Shown piece by piece: positions 15,537 to 24,944 of a stretch of DNA of 64,000 bases. Position 1 is the stretch's first letter. Each line of letters opens with the position of its first letter. The notes below the pieces were generated by a model. The model was not told the DNA's origin. It made no database searches and worked only from the letters and a program-made list of their open reading frames with translations. Both the position numbers and the translations under genes were made by a program. The DNA is from SCUS01 sp966211675 (GTDB lineage: Bacteria > Myxococcota_A > Polyangia > Polyangiales > Ga0077539), in assembly GCA_966211675.1 (NCBI GenBank), contig CBIHPK010000010.1, positions 19,300 to 83,299 on the forward strand, read 5' to 3'.

Positions 15537-16145
15537 TCACCCGAGGGTGCGGGCGTAGTCCTCGTACTCGACGAGGGAGGACTGCAGCCGCTCGAGAGCG
15601 TAGCGCATCCGGGACTTCACGGTGTTCTCCGGCGCGCCGACCACGTCGGCGATCTCCTTGAAGGAGAGGTTGGAGTACTCGCGCATCACGAAGACCTCGC
15701 GCTGGTCGCTGGGCAGCGACTCGATCGCCAGGACGAGGCTGCGCTGCAGCTGGTGGCCGATCGCGTTGCGGTCGGCGCCCGCGTCGTTGGCGGCGATGGT
15801 GTCGCCGAGCGTCGCGCCCTCCTCCTCGCGGGGCTGATCGAGCGAGGGGTGCCGGCGGTGCACGGCCTTGCGCGCGTGGTCGATGCACAGGTTGCGCGCC
15901 ACGGTATAGGCCCACGTGGTGAACCGGGACGCGCGCTGAAACTCCCTCGCGCCCTGGATCATCCGGAGCCAGGCGTCCTGGAGGATCTCGTCGGCGGTCG
16001 CGGGGTTCTTCACCGAGCGCAGGATGAAATGGAAGATGGGCGTGCGGTGTCTGCGCATGAGCTCCTCGAAAGCGCGCGCCTCTCCCTCCCGAAAGCGATC
16101 GAGCAGCAGTTCATCGCTGAGCGTAGCCAGACGATCGGCGTTCAC
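15537..16145 (-). CDS. RNA polymerase ECF-type sigma factor
   Basis: About 202 residues from GTG 16145. Region 2 is clear (FEELMRRHRTPIFHFILR, then DEILQDAWLRMI and FTTWAYTVARNLCIDH), and region 4 has the helix-turn-helix SFKEIADVVGAPENTVKSRM. It would direct RNA polymerase to a small envelope-stress or developmental regulon. The gene precedes the anti-sigma gene by 4 bp and is divergent from the Glt-like operon. A GAAC-N16-CGTC element lies 120-145 bp upstream and suggests autoregulation. The longer frame to 16250 lacks a convincing ribosome site and its extra residues do not look like sigma sequence; the exact start remains open. Confidence 0.9.
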   Translation of the reverse strand: MNADRLATLSDELLLDRFREGEARAFEELMRRHRTPIFHFILRSVKNPATADEILQDAWLRMIQGAREFQRASRFTTWAYTVARNLCIDHARKAVHRRHPSLDQPREEEGATLGDTIAANDAGADRNAIGHQLQRSLVLAIESLPSDQREVFVMREYSNLSFKEIADVVGAPENTVKSRMRYALERLQSSLVEYEDYARTLG

Positions 16146-16264
16146 TGTGCCAGGCACTTGGGATCTTGGAGGTCGTTGCTTACGAGTACCTTGGACGCAC
16201 GACCACCGCAGACGATCTCTCGCTCCGCGGCAGCGACCCACGCGGGACACTCCGTCCGCGCGCC

Positions 16265-16288
16265 GACGGGATCATCCTAGGCCAGTTC
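16265..16288 (-). promoter_or_regulatory. Putative ECF-sigma promoter for the sigma/anti-sigma pair
   Basis: On the minus strand GAAC (16288-16285), 16 nt of spacer, then CGTC (16268-16265) match the common ECF -35/-10 consensus with the common spacing. It faces the sigma gene and fits a self-activating circuit. The same exact element was not found facing the Glt-like operon. Confidence 0.5.
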
Positions 16289-16436
16289 GAGGGGCGCGGT
16301 CCATCGCCCCGTGCTCGCTGCGAACGAGCGCGCACGGCCCGACGGTGCGCGTTGACCCTCGGGAGCGCACTAGGGTAAACCTGCCGCTGCGATTCAGGCG
16401 GTACTGCCCGACAACGTGGCGAGACGGAGGGTGCGC

Positions 16437-17219
16437 GTGCAACGGCGGATGCTGCCTCGATGGTTGGTTTCAACGGTGATCCTCGTGGCCCCGGCGCTCG
16501 TCGCCGCGCAACCCGCGCCGGTTCCAGGGCCTTCCCCGGTGCCGGCCCCGTCCGCTGCGGCGCCGATGGTGATGCCCGCGCCGCCCGCGACCACGCCGCC
16601 CTCGACGACGCTCGCGACGCTCCCGGCGCCCGCGCCGGTGACGGGTCGATCGGTGGCGCTGCGCGAGATCGACGGCGAGATGACGTCGCTCTCCAACGAC
16701 CTGACCGCGGCGCACACGCGGCTGCAGCAGCTGACCGCGGCGGTGCTGAGCCAGGTGGGCGGCGGCGGCGCGCAGCTGATCATCGAGCACCAGAACGACA
16801 TGGGATCGACGTTCCGTCTGGCGCGCGCGACCTACAGTCTCGACGGGGCGACGATCGGCACGCGCACCGACGAGAACGGCTCGCTGGCCGAACAGCGGAC
16901 CTTCCCGGTCTTCGACGGGCGCATCACGTCGGGCGAGCACTCGCTCACGGTCAGCCTGGAGTACCAGGGCAACGGGTTCGGGATCTTCTCGTACATCCGG
17001 GGCTACACCTTCCGCGCGCGGTCGGTGCAGGCCTTCAGCGTCCCGGAGGGGCGGGCGCTCCGGCTGATCGTGGTGGGTTATGAGCGCGGCGGCGCGACGA
17101 CCGCTGTCGAAGAGCGGCCTGCGATCCGATACACGCAGCAGGTGATGACAATCCCCGAGGCGACGGCGTTGTCGAACGCCTCCGTGGGCGGAGCGGCAGC
17201 AGCGCCGGCGGCGCGATGA
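16437..17219 (+). CDS. Secreted coiled-coil/beta protein, first gene of the Glt-like operon
   Basis: About 260 residues from GTG 16437, chosen because GGAGG stands 6 nt upstream. A signal peptide (MLPRWLVSTVILVAPALVAAQ) and a Pro/Ala-rich linker are followed by a short coiled coil (REIDGEMTSLSNDLTAAHTRL) and a beta domain with the block LARATYSLDGATIGTRTDENG and SVQAFSVPEGRALRLIVVGYERGG. It is clearly paralogous to the next gene, sharing HQN(D/E)MG and YSLDGA motifs. Homologues in myxobacteria are often labelled dihydrolipoamide acetyltransferase, but no lipoyl or acyltransferase motif is seen. Probably a periplasmic subunit of the envelope complex encoded downstream. It is coupled to the next gene by an ATGA overlap. 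Confidence 0.85.
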   Translation: MQRRMLPRWLVSTVILVAPALVAAQPAPVPGPSPVPAPSAAAPMVMPAPPATTPPSTTLATLPAPAPVTGRSVALREIDGEMTSLSNDLTAAHTRLQQLTAAVLSQVGGGGAQLIIEHQNDMGSTFRLARATYSLDGATIGTRTDENGSLAEQRTFPVFDGRITSGEHSLTVSLEYQGNGFGIFSYIRGYTFRARSVQAFSVPEGRALRLIVVGYERGGATTAVEERPAIRYTQQVMTIPEATALSNASVGGAAAAPAAR

Positions 17220-18022
17220 GGCAGTCAGTGAAGAGGCGAGACGGCATGCGGCGGTTTACGGCGACGGTAATGGTGCTCGTGGCGATGGCGCCGGGCGGGG
17301 TGGCGCTGGCGCAGCAGCTCGGCGACGGCGGGCCTGGCCCTGCGCCGACCACGACCCCGGAGCCCGCGGGCCTCGCGGTGGACGGCGGCGCTCCGACGCA
17401 GGCTCCGGTCGGCGACGACGGTGGGGCGGTCACGGGAGAGCAGTACGTCGTTCGGCTGCGCAACCTCGAACAGCGCATCAATGAGCTGAAGGAGGAGATC
17501 TTCCGCTCGAAGGCTCGGCTGTCCCTGCTGGCCGAGTCGGTGCTGCAGAACGCCGTCGGCGGCTCGCGCGCGCAGATCGTCCACCAGAACGAGATGGGCG
17601 GCTCGTACCGGCTGGCGACGGTCGTGTACTCGCTCGACGGCGCCCCGATCTTCAACCGCGAAGACGAGTCCGGGGCGCTGGCCGATCGCCGGGAGTTCCA
17701 GGTCTACAACGGGCAGATCGGCTCCGGCGATCACAGCCTCGGCGTGAACCTGACGTACATCGGCGCGGGCCTGCCTTACATGCGCGGGTATCGCTTCTCC
17801 GTGCGCTCGACGCAGAGCTTCTCGGTCCCGGAGGGCAAGGCGATCCAGATCCGAGTGGTCGGCTTCGAGAAGGGCGGTCCCCTGGAGTCCCCCGAGAGCC
17901 GCCCCGCCGTCCGGTACGTCCAGCGCGTGATCTCGCTGCGGGAAGCGGCCGAGGGCGCCGAGACCGCGACGACGACGCCGACGACGCCGGCGGCACCGAC
18001 GGGCGGGAACGGGACCCGATGA
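17216..18022 (+). CDS. Secreted coiled-coil/beta protein, paralogue of the preceding gene
   Basis: A 268-residue exported protein: basic start, hydrophobic segment (FTATVMVLVAMAPGGVALAQQ) and Pro/Gly/Asp-rich linker. A heptad-like coiled coil follows (RLRNLEQRINELKEEIFRSKARLSLL), then the same beta domain as its neighbour (YSLDGAPIFNREDESGALAD, TQSFSVPEGKAIQIRVVGFEKGG). The two proteins align from the coiled coil to the end, pointing to a tandem duplication that has diverged considerably. Both flanking junctions are 4-bp ATGA overlaps, so stoichiometric co-translation is likely. Function is unknown; a periplasmic structural role alongside the TPR proteins is inferred from context only. Confidence 0.87.
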   Translation: MRQSVKRRDGMRRFTATVMVLVAMAPGGVALAQQLGDGGPGPAPTTTPEPAGLAVDGGAPTQAPVGDDGGAVTGEQYVVRLRNLEQRINELKEEIFRSKARLSLLAESVLQNAVGGSRAQIVHQNEMGGSYRLATVVYSLDGAPIFNREDESGALADRREFQVYNGQIGSGDHSLGVNLTYIGAGLPYMRGYRFSVRSTQSFSVPEGKAIQIRVVGFEKGGPLESPESRPAVRYVQRVISLREAAEGAETATTTPTTPAAPTGGNGTR

Positions 18023-20490
18023 AGCGCCGGGGGATTCGGGCCCGCGGGCTCTCCGCGGTGCTGGCGGTGCTCATCGGGCCGTCCGTCGCGCGGTCGCAGG
18101 ACCTCGGGGACGTCGGCTCGCAGCTCACGGTGCTCGAGGGGCAGACCGCGCAGATCGGTCAGCTCGCGACGAGCGCGGCGAGCGGCGCCGCGCGACAGGG
18201 CCCCGACTACCAGGAGCGCTTCGCCGACGCCGAGCTGCTCTACCGGCTGCGCGACTACGCGCGCTCGGCGGTGCTCTTCACCGACATCGTCGAGAACTAC
18301 GCCAACACCCCGGCCTTTCCCCAGGGCCTGTACCTCCTGGGGGACGCGCTCTTCCAGGCCGGCGATCGCTACGGCGCGCGCACCCGCTTCCGCCAGGTGC
18401 TCGACCACGCCAACGAGCCGGTGTTTCGCCCCTTCGTCCAGAGGGCGCTGGGTCGGCTCATCGAGATCGAGATCGCCCTCGGCGCCAACGACGAGGAGAG
18501 CAGCCGCCGCGTCGAGGAGTACTTCCGTCGCCTCGGCCAGATCCCACCGTCCGAGATCGAGGCCCAGACCACGTACATCCGAGGGAAGTTCCTCTTCCTT
18601 CGCGGCACCCCCGACCTCGACGGCGCCCGCCAGGCCTTCGAGGCGATTCCCGCGACAGCCCCGCTCTATCCGCAGGCCCGCTACTTCCTCGGCGCGATCC
18701 TCACGGTGCGCCAGCAGTACCCCGAGGCCATCGAGGCCTTCCAGCGGGTGAGCCAGCTTGAGGCCGACGGCCCCGAGCAGCAGCGCGTGATCGACCTGTC
18801 GATCCTCGCGGTGGGCCGCCTCCAGGTCGAGCGGGAGAGCTTCGACGCGGCCATCGAGAGCTACCAGCGCATCGGCCGCAACTCCTCCTATTTCGACCGC
18901 GCGCTCTTCGAGCAGGCGTGGGCGTACATCAAGCTGGGCGACGCGATCCGCGCCGAGCGCGCTCTGGAGATCCTCGCGATCTCCGCGCCGGACTCGCCGC
19001 TCATCCCCGAGGGGAAGCTGCTCTGGGGCAACCTGCTGCTTCGCACCGGTCGCTTCCAGCGCGCCCAGCAGGTGTTCCAGGAGGTGCGCGACCAGTTCGG
19101 CCCGATCTACCAGCAGATCACCCAGGCCACCGACCGCGCGAACCCCGAGCTGTATTTCCGCGAGCTCATCCGGTCCAACCTCCAGGTGTTCGACGCGAGC
19201 AGCTTCCTGCCAGCGCAGGCCCTCGCGTGGGTTCGTCAGGAGGGCGGGCTCGACAACAGCATGCGGGTCATCTCCGACCTCAACACCTGCCGCACCTACG
19301 TGCGCGAGGCGACGGACCTCATCGACCGGCTCAACGCCGCGCTCAACGCCCCGTCGCGCTCGCACGTCTTCCAGGATCTCGGCCGCGCTCGGCAGCGCGT
19401 CTGGCAGGTGCTCAACCGCGCCTCGCAGCTCCGTGAGTCGGTCGCCCTCGTGATGGACCGCGGCGCCGACGCAAGCAACGTCGACCTCCAGGGGATCATC
19501 AGCCAGCGACGCGCGCTCTCGGCCCAGATCGGCCGACTCCCGATCGACGACGACGGCCTCCGTCGGCGCGATCGCCAGGCCGACAACGAGCTCCAGACCC
19601 TCTCGCAGACCCTCCAGCGCAACCAGCAGCGCGTCGATGGCCTCGAGGCCATGGTCGTCGCCATCGAGCGCTACCTGGCCGACCCGTCGCACCAGAGCGC
19701 GACGCTCGATCGCACCACGCTGCAGACCGAGCTCGGCCAGCAGCGGGCCGCATTGCAGCAGTACCGCGATCGCGTCACCAACATCCGCCGGATGATCAGC
19801 GCGGCCCGATCGCAGATCGGCCCCGGTGATCCCCGCTATGCCCACGACGTGGAGATGCGCGCGCAGCTCCGTGACCTCGTGGCGCGCGAGGTGGCGGCGC
19901 TGCGTTCCGCGGGTCGCCTGCCGGCCGAGGCGGAGGGCCTGCTCGCCCGCCTCGATCGCCTCGATCAGGGCATCGAGGCCGCCGACGCCCGCATCAACAC
20001 CCTGGTCGATCAGCGCGTCGTCGTGATCACCAACCAGGTGCACGAGGAGGAGACCCGGGTCGCGGGCTTCCGCGAGCGCCTCGGGGCCCTCGAGCGTGAG
20101 GCCGAGGACGTGGTGGGCAACCTGATCCAGCAGCAGTTTCGCCAGGTGCGGCTGCAGTTCTACCAGATCGTGATGCGCGCAGACCTCGGCCTCGTCGACG
20201 TCGCGTGGGAGGAGCGCGAGGAGCACAACAACCGCGCCCGCCTCCTCGCCGAGGAGCAGAACCGAGAGATCTCCGCGCTCAACGACGAGTTCAGCGAGGT
20301 GGTCGAGGGCGCCTCGGCGGCCGACGCCCAGCAGCTCGCCGCCCCCCGACCCGCCTCTCCCGACGCCGCACCCGCGGCCTCTTCCGCGCCGGGGCAGACC
20401 CCCGCGCCGACTCCAGCCCCGGCGCCGACGCCGGGTGTCACCCCGCCTCCGACCGCCCCGCAGGGTGCGACGCAGGGGCCGGGTCAATGA
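18019..20490 (+). CDS. Exported TPR and coiled-coil protein (GltC-like position)
   Basis: An 823-residue protein with a signal peptide (GLSAVLAVLIGPSVARS). The first 350 residues are tetratricopeptide-like helical pairs, for example RFADAELLYRLRDYARSAVL, ALFQAGDRYGARTRFRQVL and GNLLLRTGRFQRAQQVFQEV. Residues about 430-760 are long coiled coil rich in Arg, Gln and Leu, followed by a Pro/Ala tail. TPR arrays are protein-binding scaffolds, so it probably organises the periplasmic part of the complex. In Myxococcus the gliding machinery has comparable periplasmic TPR proteins (GltC, GltD, GltE); here order and size suggest GltC-like, but I cannot align them. ATGA overlaps join it to both neighbours. 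Confidence 0.83.
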   Translation: MKRRGIRARGLSAVLAVLIGPSVARSQDLGDVGSQLTVLEGQTAQIGQLATSAASGAARQGPDYQERFADAELLYRLRDYARSAVLFTDIVENYANTPAFPQGLYLLGDALFQAGDRYGARTRFRQVLDHANEPVFRPFVQRALGRLIEIEIALGANDEESSRRVEEYFRRLGQIPPSEIEAQTTYIRGKFLFLRGTPDLDGARQAFEAIPATAPLYPQARYFLGAILTVRQQYPEAIEAFQRVSQLEADGPEQQRVIDLSILAVGRLQVERESFDAAIESYQRIGRNSSYFDRALFEQAWAYIKLGDAIRAERALEILAISAPDSPLIPEGKLLWGNLLLRTGRFQRAQQVFQEVRDQFGPIYQQITQATDRANPELYFRELIRSNLQVFDASSFLPAQALAWVRQEGGLDNSMRVISDLNTCRTYVREATDLIDRLNAALNAPSRSHVFQDLGRARQRVWQVLNRASQLRESVALVMDRGADASNVDLQGIISQRRALSAQIGRLPIDDDGLRRRDRQADNELQTLSQTLQRNQQRVDGLEAMVVAIERYLADPSHQSATLDRTTLQTELGQQRAALQQYRDRVTNIRRMISAARSQIGPGDPRYAHDVEMRAQLRDLVAREVAALRSAGRLPAEAEGLLARLDRLDQGIEAADARINTLVDQRVVVITNQVHEEETRVAGFRERLGALEREAEDVVGNLIQQQFRQVRLQFYQIVMRADLGLVDVAWEEREEHNNRARLLAEEQNREISALNDEFSEVVEGASAADAQQLAAPRPASPDAAPAASSAPGQTPAPTPAPAPTPGVTPPPTAPQGATQGPGQ

Positions 20491-23400
20491 GGGCTTCCAT
20501 GCGATGGCGGATCGGTTTCCTTCTGCTCGTGGCGATGCTCGCCGGGCGCGTTCGCCTGGAGGCGCAGCCCATTCCCGCTGCCGGGGACGCCGGGGGCGTG
20601 TCCTCCCCGGTGGCCTCCGACGCTTCGGGGATGTCCTCGGGGATCACCTCGGATGACGCTTCGGTCGCGCCGCGCACGAGCGCCGATCAGGCGGTGGGCT
20701 CGACGCTCACGGGCGGTCCGCCGCCGCAGTCCGTCACGCCGCGTCCCGCGCCGACCCCGGAGCAGATCGAGGCCCTGCGGCTGCTCGAGGCGGAGGTCGA
20801 CGGATTTCTCCAGCGCGGACAGGGGTTCCGTAGCTCCGTCAACGGGCTGCTGACACGCGAGCACGACCGGCAGCTCGGTCGGCTGCGAGCGGGCTTCGAT
20901 CGACAGATCCAGGCCGAGCGCGCGGCCGAGGGCGAGGCGAGGCGTCACGCGATCCAGGTGTTCGAGCGCTTCCTCGAGACCTATCCCGAGGACACGGAGC
21001 GCACGCCGGACGTGATGTTCCGCCTCGCAGAGCTCTACTACGACGAGTCGGCCTACTCGCGCCTCGCCGCGATGGACGTCGCCGACCACCGCCGCGAGGA
21101 GCTTCGCGCTCAGGGGCTCCCGACCGACACGGTGCAGGACCCGCCGATCGACTACCGCTGCTCGATCCTCCTCTATCGCCACGTCATCTCCCGCTTCTCC
21201 GGCTTCCGGATGAGCGACACCACGCACTACCTCCTGGGGTGGGTGCTGAAGGAGATGGGGCGCGAGGAGGAGGCCATCAACGCCTACAAGGGCATGGTCT
21301 GCCCGTCGCGCTTCCACTACGACCCCTCGCAGGGTCTCGACCTCGCGGCGCCGCTCGTCCCGAGCGACCAGCCGGTGGTCTGCCCGCACCTCTTCGACAT
21401 GCTCCGCCCGCGCGCCCCGGAGCTGGTCTCGCCGGCCGTTCCTGCGGCCGCCCCGGGGACCGACGCCGCCGTCGCGCTGCCTCCGCTGCCCGAGCTCGCC
21501 GCCAACCAGACGGTCGGGATTCCGAACGACTACGCGACCTGCGAGCCGATGCGCGGCCCCAACAACCTCCCGTCCCGGTACGCGGGCGAGGTCTGGTACT
21601 ACATCGGCGACTACCACTTCGACAGCGCTCGGGACGACGAGGGCAACGCGCTAGCGATCGCCGCGTACCGCGCGTCGATGCGGGCGAGCCTGAAGCCGAG
21701 GCCGCCGGTGGCCAACCGCCTCCCCGCGGCCGGGATCCAGGGCGCAGGAGAGTCCGGCACGCAGATGCCGGCCGCCGCGCGGGCGCAGTTCGATCCGACG
21801 ATGGAGTACGGCGTCTTCTGGTCGAAGGCGCTCTACAAGGTCGGCTGGGCGTTCTTCCGCATGCAGAACGGCTACCCCGAGGCGCTGCGAAACTTCTCGC
21901 TGCTGCTCGACTACTACGACTACGTCGGCGCCGAGGCCGGGTCGCAGGGCAACCGCTCGGACACCATCAAGTGGATCGGCGTGATCTTCTCGGAGAGCGA
22001 CTGGGGCTCCGGGCCGGGGGACGACGTCACCCGCTGCCAGGGGCTCGTCGATCAGGTCGCGCAGCCGCCCGCCGACGCGGCGCGTCCCTTCGACTGCGCG
22101 GGCATCCTGCGCATGACCTCGCCCGCCGATCCGGCGCAGATCGCGGCGGCCCGCGAGGGCCAGGCGGCGCAGCGCGCGGTGCCCGTGCCCGGACGCCCGA
22201 CGTACATCCCGCAGGACCGCCCGTGGACCCCGGAGGCCTACCTCGAGCTCGCCAACGACTACTTCCAGCAGACGAAGTACTACGAGGCGATCACGCTCTA
22301 CCGGCTCTTCCTCGCGCTGTATCCGCTGCACGAGCGGGCGCCGCGGGTGGCCGAGAGCATCGCGATCTCCTACGAGCGCCAGCGTCGCTTCGACCAGGCG
22401 ATCGACGCCCGCGGCGGCCTCGGCCGCTACACCGAGGGCAGCGCGTGGTGGAACGCCAACAACAACCACCCCGACGCCCAGCGCTACGCCGACACGGTCG
22501 CGCGCAACTCGCTGCATGACACGGCGCTCCAGCACCACCAGGCCGCGGGGCAGCTCCGTCAGCGCGGCCGCGAGCTCGCGGCGCAGGCCGCCGGGCAGAC
22601 CGGCGCCGCGCAGGCGCAGCTGCAGGCCGACGCGCTCGACCGGCTCCGCCAGGCGGACACCGAGTACCAGGCCGCGGTGCGCGCCTACACCCAGTTCATC
22701 GAGAACTATCCCAACGACGAGGCCGCGTACGAGTTCCGGTACAACCGGGCCGACGCGCTGTTCTGGTCGCGCAACTACCAGGAGGCCTCGCGCGCCTACT
22801 CGGACGTGCGTGAGTCCAACGAGAACGATCAGTTCCTCGTGGCCTCGGCGTACATGGCCGTGAAGTCCCAGGAGGCGTTCATCCGCCTGCAGGCGCAGCG
22901 GCGCGCGTTCGATCCGTGCCTCGCGCTGCGAGCCGGCATCCCGGCCTCGGAGCTGACGGACGAGGGTGGCACCCGGCTGTTGACCGACGAGCAGGTGACC
23001 ACCTGCACGGCGCCGCCGGCCACCGGCACCACCGTGACCGAGCTCAACATCCCCGAGCCCGTGGCGTCGCTGATGGCGGTGCGCATCGCGTTCTCCAACC
23101 GTGTCCCGGTGAACCTCGACACCGCCTCGGCGCTCACCGACGTGGTGACGGTGGACAACGAGCACCCGGAGAACAACCCCCCGTTCCGGCCGAAGTTCGC
23201 CTACCTCAACGCGCGCACCCTGCTGCGCTACGGCCACGCCCGCGAGGCCGAGGCGCTCTACCGTCAGATCCTGCAGGTGTACTGCTCGGACGCGACGGTG
23301 GCGGCGGCGTCCTTCGACGACCTCAACAACCTGTTCGTGTTGCAGGGGCGCCAGGACGAGCTCGAGGCGCTGGCCCACGAGCAGGAGCAGCGGACCTGCC

Positions 23401-24944
23401 AGGGCGTCGACCGCGATCGGCTCCGAGGGATCGGCGTCGACCGTGAGTTCCGTCTCGCGCTGGCGCTCTTCCAACAGGCTGAGCGTGCTCCTGCCAATGA
23501 GGCGGGAGCCCTGTACGAGCGGGCCGCCCACGACATGGAAGCGGCCGTGAACTCGAACCGCAACCACCCGCAGGCCGCGCTGGCGACCTACTACGTTGCG
23601 CTCGCCTACGAGCGCACGGGGCGCTTCGACACCGCGACGCAGACCTATCAGCGGATCACCCGGGACTTCAACAACACCCAGGACACCGCCGGGCACGAGC
23701 TCACCGGTGAGGCGCTCACCCAGCGAGTGAACATCCTCGAGGTGTCGAACTTCCGCGCCGCGGTGAACCTCGAGCGCATCTTCGATTTCGACAGCTCGAT
23801 CCGCTACTACAACAACGTCGTGACGGACCGTCGCTTCGCCAGCGCGGCGGATCACGCGAGCCACGTCCACGACTCGCTCGCGTCCATCGCGCTGATCAAC
23901 ACCAACCTCGGACGCTGGGACGCCGCCCGCGCCGCCTGGATCGCGTTCGCCCCAAGGGCGGAGGCGGGCCGGGAGCGCGCGGAGGCCGAGTTCCGCGCGG
24001 CGGAGATGCCCTACAAGGCGTCCAACTGGGCGGTCGCTCTCACGTCGCTGCAGGACTACCTGCGCCGCACGCCGGCGAGCTCGGACACCGCGCAGTTCCG
24101 GGTGCGGGCTCAGTACGACATCGCGCTCACCCATCGCAGCCTCGGCAATGACCGCAACTACCGTGCGGCCCTGCGCGAGGTCGTGGCGGTGTTCCGCAGC
24201 TCCGGCCAGCAGCCGGGCTCGCCCGCCGCCGCGTGGGCCGCCGAGGCGCTCTTCCGCGACCTCGACGACCAGGTGAACCAGTTCACGCAGGTGCAGTTCC
24301 AGCGCGGCGAGCCCGCTGCGCTGACGGCACAGATCAACCGCTTCAAGGAGCAGCTCCGGGTGATCGACGCGTCCGCGCGTGAGGTCGTCTCGCTGCGCGG
24401 CGGTGAGTACTCGATCGGCGCGCTGACTCGTCAGGGCGAGGCGCACGAGTACCTCGCGACCCAGGAGGCCCGCATCGCGACGCTCATCGTCGTGCCGGCG
24501 GCCCAGCAGCGGCAGATCGCGACCGCGACCGCGCAGCTCGACCGGGCCGAGGCGGCGGCCAACCGGCTTCCGGAGGACAACCCCAACCGGCAGGTGCTGC
24601 TCGACCGCGTCCAGGAGGGGCGCGATCGACTGGCGGCGCAGCAGCAGGCGCAGCAGGAGGAGGTCCAGCGCAGCTTCGACGCCGAGGCCGAGGCCGAGCG
24701 CAAGCTCGCCATCATCAACTACGGCACGGCGGTCTACACCTCCCGCAACCAGAACATCCCCACCCCGTACGCCGCGCGCGCTCTCGAGCACATGCGGCTC
24801 GACGAGAACCGTCCGCTGGTGGACTCGGCGCTCACCCAGCAGCGGGTGTTCGAGTACCGCAGCGGGATGTTCGACGGCGAGGCGCCCGGCGCTACCGTCA
24901 CCCAGACCACCCCGGTCGCCGGTCCCGGTCTCGTCAGCGAATGA
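20487..24944 (+). CDS. Very large periplasmic TPR protein (GltD/AgmU-like)
   Basis: A 1485-residue protein beginning at the ATG that overlaps the previous stop (ATGA, 20487-20490), with signal sequence WRIGFLLLVAMLAGRVRLEAQ. Nearly all of it is helical repeat: TPR-like units such as YLELANDYFQQTKYYEAITLY, YEFRYNRADALFWSRNYQEA, ARTLLRYGHAREAEALYRQI and TYYVALAYERTGRFDTATQTY, with a coiled-coil end (AQQRQIATATAQLDRAEAAA). Size, repeats and position directly before a TPR lipoprotein match GltD/AgmU of the Myxococcus gliding G4 gene cluster. The assignment is from architecture and gene order; sequence comparison would be needed to prove it. It overlaps the next gene by ATGA. Confidence 0.85.
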   Translation: MRASMRWRIGFLLLVAMLAGRVRLEAQPIPAAGDAGGVSSPVASDASGMSSGITSDDASVAPRTSADQAVGSTLTGGPPPQSVTPRPAPTPEQIEALRLLEAEVDGFLQRGQGFRSSVNGLLTREHDRQLGRLRAGFDRQIQAERAAEGEARRHAIQVFERFLETYPEDTERTPDVMFRLAELYYDESAYSRLAAMDVADHRREELRAQGLPTDTVQDPPIDYRCSILLYRHVISRFSGFRMSDTTHYLLGWVLKEMGREEEAINAYKGMVCPSRFHYDPSQGLDLAAPLVPSDQPVVCPHLFDMLRPRAPELVSPAVPAAAPGTDAAVALPPLPELAANQTVGIPNDYATCEPMRGPNNLPSRYAGEVWYYIGDYHFDSARDDEGNALAIAAYRASMRASLKPRPPVANRLPAAGIQGAGESGTQMPAAARAQFDPTMEYGVFWSKALYKVGWAFFRMQNGYPEALRNFSLLLDYYDYVGAEAGSQGNRSDTIKWIGVIFSESDWGSGPGDDVTRCQGLVDQVAQPPADAARPFDCAGILRMTSPADPAQIAAAREGQAAQRAVPVPGRPTYIPQDRPWTPEAYLELANDYFQQTKYYEAITLYRLFLALYPLHERAPRVAESIAISYERQRRFDQAIDARGGLGRYTEGSAWWNANNNHPDAQRYADTVARNSLHDTALQHHQAAGQLRQRGRELAAQAAGQTGAAQAQLQADALDRLRQADTEYQAAVRAYTQFIENYPNDEAAYEFRYNRADALFWSRNYQEASRAYSDVRESNENDQFLVASAYMAVKSQEAFIRLQAQRRAFDPCLALRAGIPASELTDEGGTRLLTDEQVTTCTAPPATGTTVTELNIPEPVASLMAVRIAFSNRVPVNLDTASALTDVVTVDNEHPENNPPFRPKFAYLNARTLLRYGHAREAEALYRQILQVYCSDATVAAASFDDLNNLFVLQGRQDELEALAHEQEQRTCQGVDRDRLRGIGVDREFRLALALFQQAERAPANEAGALYERAAHDMEAAVNSNRNHPQAALATYYVALAYERTGRFDTATQTYQRITRDFNNTQDTAGHELTGEALTQRVNILEVSNFRAAVNLERIFDFDSSIRYYNNVVTDRRFASAADHASHVHDSLASIALINTNLGRWDAARAAWIAFAPRAEAGRERAEAEFRAAEMPYKASNWAVALTSLQDYLRRTPASSDTAQFRVRAQYDIALTHRSLGNDRNYRAALREVVAVFRSSGQQPGSPAAAWAAEALFRDLDDQVNQFTQVQFQRGEPAALTAQINRFKEQLRVIDASAREVVSLRGGEYSIGALTRQGEAHEYLATQEARIATLIVVPAAQQRQIATATAQLDRAEAAANRLPEDNPNRQVLLDRVQEGRDRLAAQQQAQQEEVQRSFDAEAEAERKLAIINYGTAVYTSRNQNIPTPYAARALEHMRLDENRPLVDSALTQQRVFEYRSGMFDGEAPGATVTQTTPVAGPGLVSE

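Noticed and set aside
16352..16380. TTGACC followed by TAGGGTAAAC as a sigma70 promoter for the Glt-like operon
   Set aside because: No hexamer at 16-18 nt spacing matches more than three of six -10 positions.
17776..20487. A 903-codon minus-strand frame opposite the TPR gene
   Set aside because: Compositional shadow; the plus strand has a signal peptide, TPR motifs and ATGA-coupled ends.
21651..24791. A 1046-codon minus-strand frame opposite the large TPR gene
   Set aside because: Same reason; no start signal or domain, and the plus strand is clearly coding.
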